Below, piece after piece: positions 42,025 to 50,763 of a stretch of 64,000 bases of DNA. The stretch is taken from NCBI RefSeq assembly GCF_018614055.1, contig NZ_JAGGPB010000005.1, forward strand, positions 1 through 64,000, in the 5' to 3' direction. Made by a program: the position numbers and the translations under genes. How positions within the stretch are numbered: the first letter of the stretch is position 1; each line of letters opens with the position of its first letter. Under the pieces are notes generated by a model. It had not been told where the DNA came from. It was given only the letters and a program-made list of their open reading frames with translations, and did not search any database. This DNA comes from Streptomyces sp. ISL-98 (GTDB taxonomy: Bacteria; Actinomycetota; Actinomycetes; Streptomycetales; Streptomycetaceae).

Positions 42025-43109
42025 GCCTTGCCTCCAGTACGGCCCTTGACGATGAGCCAGATCAGGTACGGGGCGCCGACCGCCGCCGTCAGGACGCCCA
42101 CCGGCAGTTCGGTGGGCGAGAGGAGCTTGCGGGCCAGCAGATCCGCCAGCACCACGATCACCGCGCCCATCAGCGCCGAACACAGCAGCGGGATCTGCGC
42201 GGTACGGGTCATGCGGCGGGCGATCTGCGGTGCGAGCAGCGCCACGAAGTCGACGGGCCCGGCCGTCCCCGTCGCGACGGACGCGAGCACGACCCCGGTG
42301 AGGACGAGCCCGAGCCGCACCCGCCCCAGCCGTACGCCCAGCGCGGTCGCGGTGTCGTCGTCCATCGACACGGCGCGCTGGGCGCGGGCGGCCCACAGCA
42401 CGGCGGGCAGCAGGACCAGCAGCACAAGACCGAGGGGCCCGGCCTCGTCCCAGCCCCGCCCGTTGAGCGAGCCGGTCATCCAGATCTGGGCCTGCTGGGC
42501 TACGAGGTAGTCGCCCTTGGTCAGGAACAGATGCGTAATGGACCGCAGAGCGATCGCGAACCCGATCCCGATGAGCACGAAGCGCGTGGCGTGCAGCCCG
42601 CCCCGCCAGGCGAAGGCGTACACGAGGGCGGCGGCCAGGATCCCGCCCGCGACGGACAGGTACGGCAGCACGGTGTACGACGTGACGCCGAAGGTCATCG
42701 CCCCGACGGTGAGCGCGCCCGCGCCGTGGCTGATGCCGATGATGTCGGGGCTGGCCAGCGGATTGCGCGCGACGGTCTGGATGAGCGCCCCGGCCACACC
42801 GAACGCGGCGCCGACGAGCAGCCCGACGACCATGCGGGGCAGCCGCAGCGTCCCCACAACCAGTTCGTCGGCCGACGGCTGCCCGAGGACGACCTTGACC
42901 ACCTCGGCGGGCGCCACGTTGCTCTCGCCGACGGAGAGGTACGCGACACAGACCGACGCCAGTACGAGACCGAGCACCCCGGCAACGACAGCGGCCCGCC
43001 GGTGCAGCAGGAACCGCCCCCGCCCGACCCGCAGAACCGTGTACCCGGCAGGCCGGATTCCGGCCCGCACCGGAGCGGGCCCGACGACAACAGCGCTGCT
43101 CGTGCTCAC
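42021..43109 (-). CDS. Iron-siderophore ABC transporter permease (FecCD), second subunit
   Basis: A 362-residue FecCD/BtuC-type permease with about nine hydrophobic helices. It shows [60 protein letters not shown] and the C-terminal [20 protein letters not shown]. It pairs with the upstream permease as a heterodimeric channel. The GTG at 43109 overlaps the first permease's stop by 4 nt, so translation is coupled through the operon. The N-terminal 40 residues are a cytoplasmic extension. Confidence 0.92.
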   Translation of the reverse strand: MSTSSAVVVGPAPVRAGIRPAGYTVLRVGRGRFLLHRRAAVVAGVLGLVLASVCVAYLSVGESNVAPAEVVKVVLGQPSADELVVGTLRLPRMVVGLLVGAAFGVAGALIQTVARNPLASPDIIGISHGAGALTVGAMTFGVTSYTVLPYLSVAGGILAAALVYAFAWRGGLHATRFVLIGIGFAIALRSITHLFLTKGDYLVAQQAQIWMTGSLNGRGWDEAGPLGLVLLVLLPAVLWAARAQRAVSMDDDTATALGVRLGRVRLGLVLTGVVLASVATGTAGPVDFVALLAPQIARRMTRTAQIPLLCSALMGAVIVVLADLLARKLLSPTELPVGVLTAAVGAPYLIWLIVKGRTGGKA

Positions 43110-44131
43110 GCCGGTACCGCCTTTCGTCGTACCAGGGCGACCAGGAACGGCACGCCGATCAGCGCCGTCATCACGCCCGCCGGAACCTCGCTCGGCGGGA
43201 AGATCACCCGGCCCACCACGTCCGAGACCAGCAGCATCACCGGCCCGATCAGCGCCGCCATCGGCAGCACCCACCGGTGATCGCTGCCCACGACCGCCCG
43301 GGCGATGTGGGGCACCGCGAGGCCCACGAAGGCGATCGGGCCCGCCGCCGCGACCCCCGCGCCGGTCAGGATCGTCGCGCCCACGCCGCCCACGATCCGT
43401 ACCGTCGCGACGTTCTGGCCGAGCCCCTTCGCCACGTCCTCGCCGAGCGCCAGCGCATCGAGGCCGCGCGCCACCGACAGCACCAGCACCAGCCCCACCG
43501 CCAGGAACGGCCAGATCTGCCCCACGACTTCGGCATCGCGCCCGGCCACCGACCCGACCTGCCAGAAGCGGAACTCGTCGAGCGCCGCCGCCTTCGTCGT
43601 CAGGATCGCCATCGTCACGGAGGCGAGCAGTGCGTTGATCGCGGCGCCGCCCAGCGCGAGTTTGACCGGCGTGGCGCCGCCCCGCCCGCTCGCTGCGATC
43701 GCGTACACCGCGACCGACGCGACCGCCGCGCCTGCGAACGCGAACCACACGTACCCGGTCAGCGAGTGGATCCCGGCGAACGCGATCGCGAGGACGACCC
43801 CGACCGACGCGCCCTGGCTGATCCCGAGGATCCCCGGGTCGGCGATCGGATTGCGGGTGATGCCCTGCAGCACGGCTCCGGCGAGCGCCAGCGCGACGCC
43901 GACCATCAGGCCGATGAGCGTGCGCGGCACCCGCATGGTGCGTACGACCTCGGCGGCGTCACTGTGGCCGCCGTGGAGGAGTACGTCGAAGACTTCCGAG
44001 GGCGCGATGGACCGGGCACCGACCGCGAGGCTCAGCAGGACGGAGAGCAGGAGAGCCGCGACGGCCGCCGTCGTCCAGCCGATGCGGCGGGTCACCAGGG
44101 TGCGTCTGGGGTGGCTGGCGGCGGCTCGCAT
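43106..44131 (-). CDS. Iron-siderophore ABC transporter permease (FecCD), first subunit
   Basis: A 341-residue FecCD-family permease with about nine transmembrane helices. Conserved segments are [60 protein letters not shown] and [17 protein letters not shown]. It is the first gene of the operon; an iron box lies 18-35 bp upstream of the ATG at 44131. The frame remains open to 44311, but that stretch contains the operator and the divergent HAD gene. Confidence 0.92.
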   Translation of the reverse strand: MRAAASHPRRTLVTRRIGWTTAAVAALLLSVLLSLAVGARSIAPSEVFDVLLHGGHSDAAEVVRTMRVPRTLIGLMVGVALALAGAVLQGITRNPIADPGILGISQGASVGVVLAIAFAGIHSLTGYVWFAFAGAAVASVAVYAIAASGRGGATPVKLALGGAAINALLASVTMAILTTKAAALDEFRFWQVGSVAGRDAEVVGQIWPFLAVGLVLVLSVARGLDALALGEDVAKGLGQNVATVRIVGGVGATILTGAGVAAAGPIAFVGLAVPHIARAVVGSDHRWVLPMAALIGPVMLLVSDVVGRVIFPPSEVPAGVMTALIGVPFLVALVRRKAVPA

Positions 44132-44148
44132 CTGACCCAATCGGGAAG

Positions 44149-44166
44149 TTGGTAAGGCTTGGCTAA
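44149..44166. promoter_or_regulatory. Iron box (DtxR/DmdR type) of the siderophore-import operon
   Basis: TTGGTAAGGCTTGGCTAA matches 13 of 18 positions of the actinobacterial iron-box core TAGGTTAGGCTAACCTAA, keeping AGGCT and CTAA. It lies between the first permease and the divergent HAD gene. DmdR1, the DtxR homologue of Streptomyces, is the expected repressor under iron sufficiency. Confidence 0.65.
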
Positions 44167-44234
44167 GTGTACGGGTGGGGTGTTGGGGCGGGCCGGGGCC
44201 GGAGGCGCTCGTCGGCATACTGCGCATCGGCACA

Positions 44235-44867
44235 ATGGCCGTCATGGCTACGTACCCGCTGACGGTCGGTTTCGACCTGGACATGACGCTGATCGACTCC
44301 AGGCCCGGCATCAGGGCCGCGTATCAGGCGCTTTCCGCCGAGACCGGGACATACATCGACGCCGACCTGGCGGTCACCCGGCTCGGCCCGCCCCTGGAGC
44401 TGGAGTTGGCGCACTGGTTCCCCGCCGCCCATATCCAGGAGATGGGCGACCGCTACCGCGCGATCTACCCGGAGTACGCCATCACGCCGTCCCCCGCCAT
44501 GACGGGCGCGCGCGAAGCCGTCGCGGCGGTACGGGCGGTCGGCGGCCGGGCCGTCGTCGTCACCGCGAAGCACGAGCGGAACGCCAAGCTCCACCTCGCG
44601 CACCTCGGCATCGAGCCGGACGCGGTCATCGGCCGGCTCTGGGCGGAGGCCAAGGCGGAGGCTCTGCGCGAGCACGGCGCGTCGGTGTACGTCGGCGACC
44701 ACACCGGGGACGTCCGCGGGGCGCGGGCGGCGGACGCGTTTTCCGTCGCCGTACCCACCGGTCCCTGCGGCGCGGACGCACTGCGCGAGGCCGGCGCGGA
44801 CGTGGTCCTGGCCGACCTCACCGCGTTCCCGGCCTGGCTGAACGCCTACTGCGCGGAACGCGCCTGA
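44235..44867 (+). CDS. HAD family phosphatase
   Basis: A 210-residue HAD hydrolase of the phosphoglycolate-phosphatase-like group. Motif I is GFDLDMTLIDSRPG, motif II is VVVTAK, motif III lies in the LWAEAKAEALREHG helix and motif IV is YVGDHTGDVRGAR. The substrate is unknown. The ATG at 44235 is used; the ATG at 44244 (reading M-A-T-Y-P-L) is equally plausible, and CATACT shortly upstream might be its -10. Its 3' end overlaps the convergent small membrane-protein gene by 22 bp. Its promoter region is shared with the iron-import operon. Confidence 0.87.
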   Translation: MAVMATYPLTVGFDLDMTLIDSRPGIRAAYQALSAETGTYIDADLAVTRLGPPLELELAHWFPAAHIQEMGDRYRAIYPEYAITPSPAMTGAREAVAAVRAVGGRAVVVTAKHERNAKLHLAHLGIEPDAVIGRLWAEAKAEALREHGASVYVGDHTGDVRGARAADAFSVAVPTGPCGADALREAGADVVLADLTAFPAWLNAYCAERA

Positions 44868-45094
44868 CGCCGCTGCGCGGCGATCGACCGGAGAACCCCG
44901 GCGGCGGCGATCACGAAGCCGGCGCCCATCAGCATGCACACGGCGTACGCGACTGAGGGGAACGGCTCGGTACCGAGGAACAGCGGGGCGACCGTGACCA
45001 GTGTGGCCACCGCGCCGACGAAGAAGACGACGGCACCGACGCGAACCAGTCGGTCCCCGGCCCCGGCCTGGGTTGATTGGGTTTCAGTACTCAC
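44846..45094 (-). CDS. Small membrane protein with two transmembrane helices
   Basis: An 82-residue protein with hydrophobic segments VGAVVFFVGAVATLVTVAPLF (about 20-40) and SVAYAVCMLMGAGFVIAAAG (about 48-67), ending in a basic Arg/Gln-rich tail (SIAAQRRQARSAQ). It is of the kind found beside csp-like genes in Streptomyces. No function known. It diverges from the cold-shock-domain gene and overlaps the HAD gene at its 3' end. Confidence 0.82.
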   Translation of the reverse strand: MSTETQSTQAGAGDRLVRVGAVVFFVGAVATLVTVAPLFLGTEPFPSVAYAVCMLMGAGFVIAAAGVLRSIAAQRRQARSAQ

Positions 45095-45255
45095 CCGGCC
45101 AGGGTAGTTCCCTGCCCGGAGGAACCACCCGGTGCCGTCTTGTCACCAGCCCCTGGACCATTAGCCTTGGTGGTGGCGGGTCCTACGACCCGCTGCAGTG
45201 CTATCCAGAGCCGTTTTCCACTTCAACAACGACGAGTACGAGGACGAGGACAGAC

Positions 45256-45639
45256 GTGCCTACCGGCAAGGTCAAGTGGTTCAACAGCGAGAAGGGCTTC
45301 GGCTTTCTCTCCCGCGACGACGGCGGCGACGTCTTCGTTCACTCGTCGGTGCTCCCTGCCGGAGTCGACGCCCTGAAGCCCGGCCAGCGTGTCGAGTTCG
45401 GCGTCGTAGCAGGTCAACGCGGTGACCAGGCGCTGACGGTGACGATCCTCGACCCGACCCCGTCGGTGGCGGCCGCGCAGCGGCGCAAACCGGACGAACT
45501 GGCCTCGATCGTGCAGGACCTGACTACGTTGCTGGAGAGCATTACGCCGGTGCTGGAGCGCGGGCGTTACCCGGACAAGGCGGCGGGCAAGAAGATCGCG
45601 GGCCTGCTGCGTGCGGTGGCGGACCAACTGGACGTGTAG
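45256..45639 (+). CDS. Cold-shock domain protein with C-terminal helical extension
   Basis: A 127-residue protein whose first about 66 residues are a cold-shock OB-fold (GKVKWFNSEKGFGFLSRD; VFVHSSVLP). The remaining 60 residues (KPDELASIVQDLTTLLESIT, KKIAGLLRAVADQLDV) are helical and not part of the classic Csp, making it an actinobacterial variant. Nucleic-acid binding is expected, with the extension perhaps mediating dimerisation or partner contact. The GTG at 45256 follows GAGGAC; the frame to 45001 upstream is not conserved. Confidence 0.93.
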   Translation: MPTGKVKWFNSEKGFGFLSRDDGGDVFVHSSVLPAGVDALKPGQRVEFGVVAGQRGDQALTVTILDPTPSVAAAQRRKPDELASIVQDLTTLLESITPVLERGRYPDKAAGKKIAGLLRAVADQLDV

Positions 45640-45646
45640 GTGGGAC

Positions 45647-45683
45647 TTTCCCGTAACTGGGCTGAGCCCCAGTTACGGGGAAA
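45647..45683. terminator. Bidirectional terminator between the cold-shock-domain gene and mqnD
   Basis: TTTCCCGTAACTGGG pairs with CCCAGTTACGGGGAAA (one bulged G), leaving a short loop. The ends give T runs on both strands, and it lies between convergent genes. Confidence 0.85.
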
Positions 45684-46547
45684 TCACGCGAACGTCAGCG
45701 CATCCGGGCCCAACGCCGGAACCAGGCCCTCCGCCGCCGCTCGCGTGAGCAACCCCCGTACCGCCGCGTATCCGTCCACACCCAGATCCGCCGTGAACTC
45801 ATTCACGTACAGCCCAATGTGCTGATCCGCCACCGCCGGATTCATCTCCTGCGCGTGCTCCAGCACGTACGGCCGCGACGTCTGCGGGTCGTCCCACGCC
45901 ATCAGCACCGACGTCCGCGCCGCCGCCGCGATTTCGTGCAGCCGCTCCGTGCCCAGCGAGCGCTTGGCGATGATCGCGCCCAGCGGGATCGGCAGGCCGG
46001 TCGTCAGTTCCCAGTGCTCGCCCATGTCGGCGAGGCAGTGCAGCCCGTAATCCTGATAGGTGAAGCGCGCCTCGTGGATGACGAGCCCCGCGTCGACCTT
46101 GCCGTCGCGCACCGCCGGCATGATCTCGTGGAACGGCATGACGACGACCTCGCCGACCCCGCCCGGCAGAACATCCGCGGTCCACAGCCGGAACAGCAGA
46201 TACGCCGTCGAGCGTTCGCTCGGCACGGCGACGGTCTTCCCCGTCAGATCGATACCGGCCTCCCGCGTCAAGCTGTGCTTATTCACAAGCACCAGTGGGC
46301 CGCAGCCACGCCCCAGCGCCCCGCCGCAGGGCAGCAGCGCGTACTCCTCAAGGACCCACGGCAGCACGGCGTACGACACCTTGAGCACGTCGAATTCCCC
46401 GCGCTCCGCCATCCCGTTGGTGATGTCGATGTCCGCGAACGTCACATCGAGCTCGGGCGCGCCCGGCACCCGGCCGTGCGCCCACGCGTCGAAGACGAAG
46501 GTGTCGTTCGGGCAAGGCGAATAGGCGATCCGCAACCTGTCAGTCAT
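45684..46547 (-). CDS. mqnD: 1,4-dihydroxy-6-naphthoate synthase MqnD
   Basis: A 287-residue periplasmic-binding-protein-fold enzyme of the futalosine (alternative menaquinone) pathway that converts cyclic dehypoxanthine futalosine to 1,4-dihydroxy-6-naphthoate. It shows the characteristic RIAYSPCPNDTFVFDAW start, EFDVLKVSYAVLPWVLEEY, VAVPSERSTAYLLFRL and DAGLVIHEARFTYQDYGL. The ATG at 46547 is separated from the mqnB stop by one base, so translation is probably coupled. Streptomyces uses this pathway instead of MenF-type chorismate flow, and MqnB-MqnD are neighbours in S. coelicolor. Confidence 0.95.
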   Translation of the reverse strand: MTDRLRIAYSPCPNDTFVFDAWAHGRVPGAPELDVTFADIDITNGMAERGEFDVLKVSYAVLPWVLEEYALLPCGGALGRGCGPLVLVNKHSLTREAGIDLTGKTVAVPSERSTAYLLFRLWTADVLPGGVGEVVVMPFHEIMPAVRDGKVDAGLVIHEARFTYQDYGLHCLADMGEHWELTTGLPIPLGAIIAKRSLGTERLHEIAAAARTSVLMAWDDPQTSRPYVLEHAQEMNPAVADQHIGLYVNEFTADLGVDGYAAVRGLLTRAAAEGLVPALGPDALTFA

Positions 46548-46548
46548 G

Positions 46549-47184
46549 TCATTCCCAACCTTCGAGTACGGGCGCGAGCTTCCCGAATGCCGCGCTGAGC
46601 GCATCCAGTGCCTCGCCGATGCGCCAGGCCGCCCGGTCGCGGGGCCCCACCGCGTTGGACACGGCGCGGATCTCCAGCACCGGCACGCCGTGCAGCGCGG
46701 CCGCCTCGGCGACGCCGAAGCCCTCCATCGCCTCGGCGGCGGCCTGCGGATGGCGGGCGCGCAGTTCGTCGGCCCGGGCGGCGGAACCGGTCACGGTGGA
46801 GACGGTCAGCACGGTGCCGGTCACCGCGCCGGTGGCGTCCGCGACGGCCCGTACGAGAGCGGCGGGCGGCCGGTGCTCCACGGTGCCGAAGCCGAGGGCG
46901 GTCACCGGGACGTAGCCGTCGGGCGTCTCGGCGCCCAGATCGGCGGCGACGATCGCGTCGGCGACGACCACGGACTCGGGCGGGGCGACGAGCCGGAACC
47001 CGCCGCCGATCCCGGCCGAGATCACCAGGCCGTACGGGCGAGTGGCCAGCGCGGTCGCGGCTCCTGCGGCGGCGGCCGCAGGGCCCACTCCGGCAGCGAT
47101 GACATCGGCCGCGAAACCGGGGCCGAACGCGCGCGTGACCGCGTCCCGCTCGGCGGGTACCGCGGTCACGACGAGAACACGCAT
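46549..47184 (-). CDS. mqnB: Futalosine hydrolase MqnB
   Basis: A 211-residue nucleoside-phosphorylase-superfamily hydrolase that removes hypoxanthine from futalosine. Recognised features are VISAGIGGGFRLVAP, VVADAIVAADLGAETPDGY and the C-terminal NAVGPRDRAAWRIGEALDAL. The catalytic/substrate-binding EAMEGFGVAEAA segment is typical. The ATG at 47184 follows CAGGAGG well. It precedes mqnD with one base between and follows a DUF2771 lipoprotein gene with 28 bp, so it is part of a four-gene strand run. Confidence 0.94.
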   Translation of the reverse strand: MRVLVVTAVPAERDAVTRAFGPGFAADVIAAGVGPAAAAAGAATALATRPYGLVISAGIGGGFRLVAPPESVVVADAIVAADLGAETPDGYVPVTALGFGTVEHRPPAALVRAVADATGAVTGTVLTVSTVTGSAARADELRARHPQAAAEAMEGFGVAEAAALHGVPVLEIRAVSNAVGPRDRAAWRIGEALDALSAAFGKLAPVLEGWE

Positions 47185-47212
47185 CAGGTGTTCCTCCTGG
47201 TCAGGAGGGTGG

Positions 47213-47710
47213 TCAGGAGGTCTTCTCCAGCTTGAAGTGCCAGATGCCGGTGAGCTTCTTGCCCTTGGTCTCGACGATGCTGACCTGCGCCTCGTCGGGG
47301 CTCGGCGTGCCCGGCACCTGCTGTTGCTGGGCGGCGAAGAAGGCGCTGCCCGGGATGGAGCGGTACGACTTCTTGTACGGCTCCTGCTCGGCCTGCTGGC
47401 CGTTGATGAAGAGCGTCCAGCCCTCGTCGGCGATCTCGGGGTCGACGCCGAAGCGGACCTTGTCGTCCATGGAGACCTTGATGGTCTTTTCGGCCTTCTT
47501 GTTCAGGCAGCCCTGGAGCAGGGATTCCTTGATCGCGGAGCCGTCGTTGTAGCACGAGGCCTCGGTGTGCACCGAGTCCTTGCCGACCGTCACGGTCGCG
47601 AGCGGCGTCGGCTTGTCGCCGCAGGCGGACAGGACGAGGAGCCCGGCCGACACGGCGCCGATGACAGCGGTGGTGCGGCGGGCCTTACCAGAGAGGAGCG
47701 CAACGGTCAT
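47213..47710 (-). CDS. DUF2771 domain lipoprotein
   Basis: A 165-residue protein of actinobacterial family DUF2771. The signal peptide ends in LLVLSACGDKP (lipidation Cys about residue 30). The mature part has KDSVHTEASCYND, KKAEKTIKVSMDDKVRFGVD, and QVSIVETKGKKLTGIWHFKL, probably a beta-sandwich with a disulfide between two of its Cys. Function unknown. It lies between an MFS gene and mqnB on the same strand with 27-28 bp gaps. Confidence 0.9.
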   Translation of the reverse strand: MTVALLSGKARRTTAVIGAVSAGLLVLSACGDKPTPLATVTVGKDSVHTEASCYNDGSAIKESLLQGCLNKKAEKTIKVSMDDKVRFGVDPEIADEGWTLFINGQQAEQEPYKKSYRSIPGSAFFAAQQQQVPGTPSPDEAQVSIVETKGKKLTGIWHFKLEKTS

Positions 47711-47737
47711 GGGGCGAAGGCTATCGCCCGACGCACC

Positions 47738-49123
47738 TCACGCCACGCGGGGGTGCGGCGTGCCGCGCCGGGCAGCGTGCAGGAGGCCCCGTACGGACAG
47801 CGCCGCGCCCGTCGCGAGAAGGCCCGCGGCGACGGCCATGCCGAGCGAGCCGTTGAGCGGCAGAGCGATTCCGATGGCTCCGCCCGCCACCCACGCCATT
47901 TGGAGCAGCGTCTCCGACCTGGCGAACGCGGACGTCCGTACCTGCTCGGGCACGTCCCGCTGGATCAGCGCGTCCAGGGACAGCTTGGCCAGCGCCTGGG
48001 CCAGGCCGGCGGTCGCGCCGAGCACCGCCACCATCAGCCCGCCGAAGAGCACCGCCGCGCCGATGGCCACGCACAGCGTCAGCCCCAGCACCGTCGCGAT
48101 GATCTTCTCGGGGCCGCGGGACTTGAGCCACGCCCCCACGGCCGTACCGAGGGCGTTGCCCACCCCCGCCGCAACGGCGACGATCCCCAGCGACACGGCG
48201 GCGCTCTGCCCGCCGAGCGGGTCCTCGCGCAGCAGGAACGCCAGGAAGAAGATCAGGAAGCCGGACAGGCAGCGCAGCGCCGCATTGGCCTGGAGGCCGT
48301 GCAGTACGGAAGGCCCGACGGTCCGCAGGCCGGGCTTGCGGTGCTGCAGGTGGCCGTGCTCCAGACCGTGCTCCAGCAGCATGGCCTTCCGCTCGCCCTT
48401 CGCGGAGTCGACCTTGTGCGGCAGCGTGAACGCCAGGAACCCGCCGACGGTGAACAGCGCGGACGCCCCGTACAGCGGCCACTGAGGCCCGATCGCCTGC
48501 AGCCCAGCCCCTACCGGAGCGGCCAGGCCCGTCGCCAGCAGACCGGCCAGCGTCACCCGCGAGTTCGCCTTTACGAGGGAGAAATTGGGCGGGAGGAGCC
48601 GTGGGACGACGGCGCTGCGTACGACTCCGTACGCCTTCGACGACACCAGTACGCCCAGCGCCGCCGGATACAGCTCCAGATCGCCCGTCGCCACCGCGCC
48701 GGACATCGCGACCGCCAGCATCGCGCGGGCCAGCATCGCGCCCGCCATGGCCGCCCGGCGGCCGTGCGGGATGCGGTCGAACAGCGGGCCGATCACCGGG
48801 GCGAGGAGGGTGAAGGGGGCCATGGTGACCGCGAGATAGAGCGCTACGCGGCCGCGTGCCTCGTCCGTGGGGACGGAGAAGAAGACCGTGGAGGCGAGCG
48901 CGACGGTGATCATCATGTCGCCGGCGCCGTTCACGGCGTGCAGCTCGATCAGCTTGCCGAGACCGGACTCGCCCGCTCCGTGGGCGTGGGTGGCGCGGCG
49001 GATGCCCTTGGCCGTACCGGTGAACGGCATGTGCAGGGCGCGGCCGACCGCACGGCCCGCTCTGCGGAGTGGACCGGATCCGTCGGACGGCTTTTCGGCA
49101 ACCACGTCGTCATAGTGCCCCAC
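47738..49123 (-). CDS. MFS transporter
   Basis: A 461-residue major facilitator with about 12 helices. Typical segments are LIELHAVNGAGDMMITVALA, FDRIPHGRRAAMAGAM (MFS loop 2-3 motif), SLDALIQRDVPEQVRTSAFA and LLQMAWVAGGAIGIALP. The substrate is unknown; the long N-terminal tail (GHYDDVVAEKPSDGSGPLRR) is cytoplasmic. It begins at GTG 49123 and is the first gene of the strand run MFS-DUF2771-mqnB-mqnD. Coupling to menaquinone genes may be only positional. It diverges from the DUF3027 gene across 457 bp. Confidence 0.87.
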   Translation of the reverse strand: MGHYDDVVAEKPSDGSGPLRRAGRAVGRALHMPFTGTAKGIRRATHAHGAGESGLGKLIELHAVNGAGDMMITVALASTVFFSVPTDEARGRVALYLAVTMAPFTLLAPVIGPLFDRIPHGRRAAMAGAMLARAMLAVAMSGAVATGDLELYPAALGVLVSSKAYGVVRSAVVPRLLPPNFSLVKANSRVTLAGLLATGLAAPVGAGLQAIGPQWPLYGASALFTVGGFLAFTLPHKVDSAKGERKAMLLEHGLEHGHLQHRKPGLRTVGPSVLHGLQANAALRCLSGFLIFFLAFLLREDPLGGQSAAVSLGIVAVAAGVGNALGTAVGAWLKSRGPEKIIATVLGLTLCVAIGAAVLFGGLMVAVLGATAGLAQALAKLSLDALIQRDVPEQVRTSAFARSETLLQMAWVAGGAIGIALPLNGSLGMAVAAGLLATGAALSVRGLLHAARRGTPHPRVA

Positions 49124-49580
49124 GCCCCCCGGAAGCGAACCGGAAACGGGGCCCGGCGGGGCCGGTCGGCGAGTCGTTTTTCCGTACGTCCGGCGTTCGT
49201 CCTCTTCGCCGGGGCATTCCGGTCGCTCTCGATCTTTCAGCGCACTTTCCGCCCGCTTTCCCTGCTTTACGGGGCCTCACGCGGGCTTGCGCGCCCCTTC
49301 CTCACGTCCGAAGTCCGGCAAAGGAGGCGTGCAGGTGGGCCCGGGGCGGCAGAGGGGGTAGCGTGCGTAGCGCGCCACCGGCGGTTGTCCTCGGCCGCGC
49401 GCCTCTCCGTCATCCCGCAGAATGGGTGACAGAAAGTGCGCCCGAGACCGAGACAGGTCGGGCGCGGACGTCGACGCGGCCCTCCGGTCCGCTCCGCCCG
49501 CAGCTCGCACCTCGTATCTCGTACTCGTACGGGCATCCGTTGGCGCACCCGTGAGACGGCGTAGGAGAGAAGCGAGACCT
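49124..49580. other. 457-bp divergent intergenic region
   Basis: No convincing conserved gene is present here. Frames of up to 93 residues look like shadows. It contains a strong ribosome-binding sequence AAAGGAGG followed 7 nt later by a GTG that opens an eight-codon frame ending in TAG (49335-49361; M-G-P-G-R-Q-R-G). The part from about 49422 continues in frame into the DUF3027 gene and could code for an N-terminal extension starting ATGGGTGACAGAAAG. Confidence 0.5.
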
Positions 49581-50507
49581 GTGAGTGCTGCGACGACGCG
49601 AAGCCGAACCCCTGACCGCCTGTGCGCCGAGGCGGTAGACCTTGCCCGCGAGGCGGCCGAGGAGGCCGCCTTCCCCGGGGTGGTCGGCGAGCATGTCTCC
49701 CTCTTTGCGGAGGGTGACCGGGTCGTCACACACCTTTTCGAGTGCAAGGAACCCGGTTACCGGGGCTGGCGCTGGGCGGTGACGGTCGCCCGCGCGTCGC
49801 GGGCCAAGCTGGTCACCGTCGACGAGACGGTTCTGCTGCCGGGACCCGATTCGCTGCTGGCGCCCGAATGGGTGCCGTGGAGCGAGCGGTTGCGCCCCGG
49901 CGACATGGGGCCGGGCGACCTCCTCCCCACCGAGGCGGACGATCTGCGCCTGGAGCCCGGCTACACGGGCGAGGACGCCCCGCCGCCGGACTCCGCGGTC
50001 TCGGAGGAGATGGCCGACCTCGTCGAGGCGGAGGACGCGGAAGTCACGGACGGCCCGCCGGCCGCGCTGCCGCTGGTGCCATCGCGCGGCTCGATCGCGG
50101 CGGTCGCCGAAGAGCTGGGGATGCGGCGTGCGCGGGTCCTGTCGCGGTACGGGCTGCACATCGCGGCCGACCGCTGGGACGAGTCGTACGGCGCGAAGAC
50201 CCCCATGGCGCAGGCTGCGCCCGCCACATGCGTCACGTGCGCCTTCCTGGTGCCGTTGGCGGGGTCGCTGCGGCAGGCGTTCGGTGTGTGCGCCAACGAA
50301 TTCTCGCCCGCGGACGGGCATGTGGTGTCCCTGGCGTACGGCTGCGGGGGCCACTCCGAGGCCGCGGTCATGCCGAAGCCGCTGCGGCCGGCGCCGCCGG
50401 TGCTGGATTCGATGGGGACGGACGCGTTTCCGCTGCGTCCGGATCCGGAAGGCGGCTCGGTGCCGACGACGACGGACGAGCCGACGGAGGAACTCGGCCA
50501 CTCCTGA
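49581..50507 (+). CDS. DUF3027 domain protein
   Basis: A 308-residue protein of the actinobacterial DUF3027 family. Segments such as DLAREAAEEAAFPGVVGEHV, THLFECKEPGYRGWRWAVTV and WDESYGAKTPMAQAAPATCVTCAFLVPL identify it; a CVTCAF motif and a later Cys (GVCANEFSPADGHVVS) suggest metal binding. A helix-turn-helix-like region reads GSIAAVAEELGMRRARVLSR. Function unknown. The GTG at 49581 is used; a longer frame begins at 49422. It precedes a sacsin-like ATPase gene by 256 bp. Confidence 0.88.
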   Translation: MSAATTRSRTPDRLCAEAVDLAREAAEEAAFPGVVGEHVSLFAEGDRVVTHLFECKEPGYRGWRWAVTVARASRAKLVTVDETVLLPGPDSLLAPEWVPWSERLRPGDMGPGDLLPTEADDLRLEPGYTGEDAPPPDSAVSEEMADLVEAEDAEVTDGPPAALPLVPSRGSIAAVAEELGMRRARVLSRYGLHIAADRWDESYGAKTPMAQAAPATCVTCAFLVPLAGSLRQAFGVCANEFSPADGHVVSLAYGCGGHSEAAVMPKPLRPAPPVLDSMGTDAFPLRPDPEGGSVPTTTDEPTEELGHS

Positions 50508-50537
50508 GACGGTGGCCTGACGGCCTCTGGGCGGTGC

Positions 50538-50557
50538 GGTGCAGGTTGCCTGCGGCG
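50538..50557 (+). repeat. Dispersed intergenic repeat, copy 2
   Basis: GGTGCAGGTTGCCTGCGGCG differs from the copy at 9709-9728 by one base and again follows a gene end, here DUF3027, by 30 bp. Confidence 0.5.
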
Positions 50558-50763
50558 CTCTCCCCTCCCCGCCCGTCGCCCAGCGGAGCTGCCCGATCAG
50601 GGCGTTTTTTGTCGGGGTGGGGCGCTTGCGTGGCTGAAATCGGGCAGGGGCTGGGAGAGGGAAGTCGCGAGTCGCGGACGTCCGGTCCGGCCTGGCGTCG
50701 AGCATCCATCGGCGCGCGGTACGTTCGGGCCGCACATCGTGACAGAGCAGAGCGGAGACAAGC

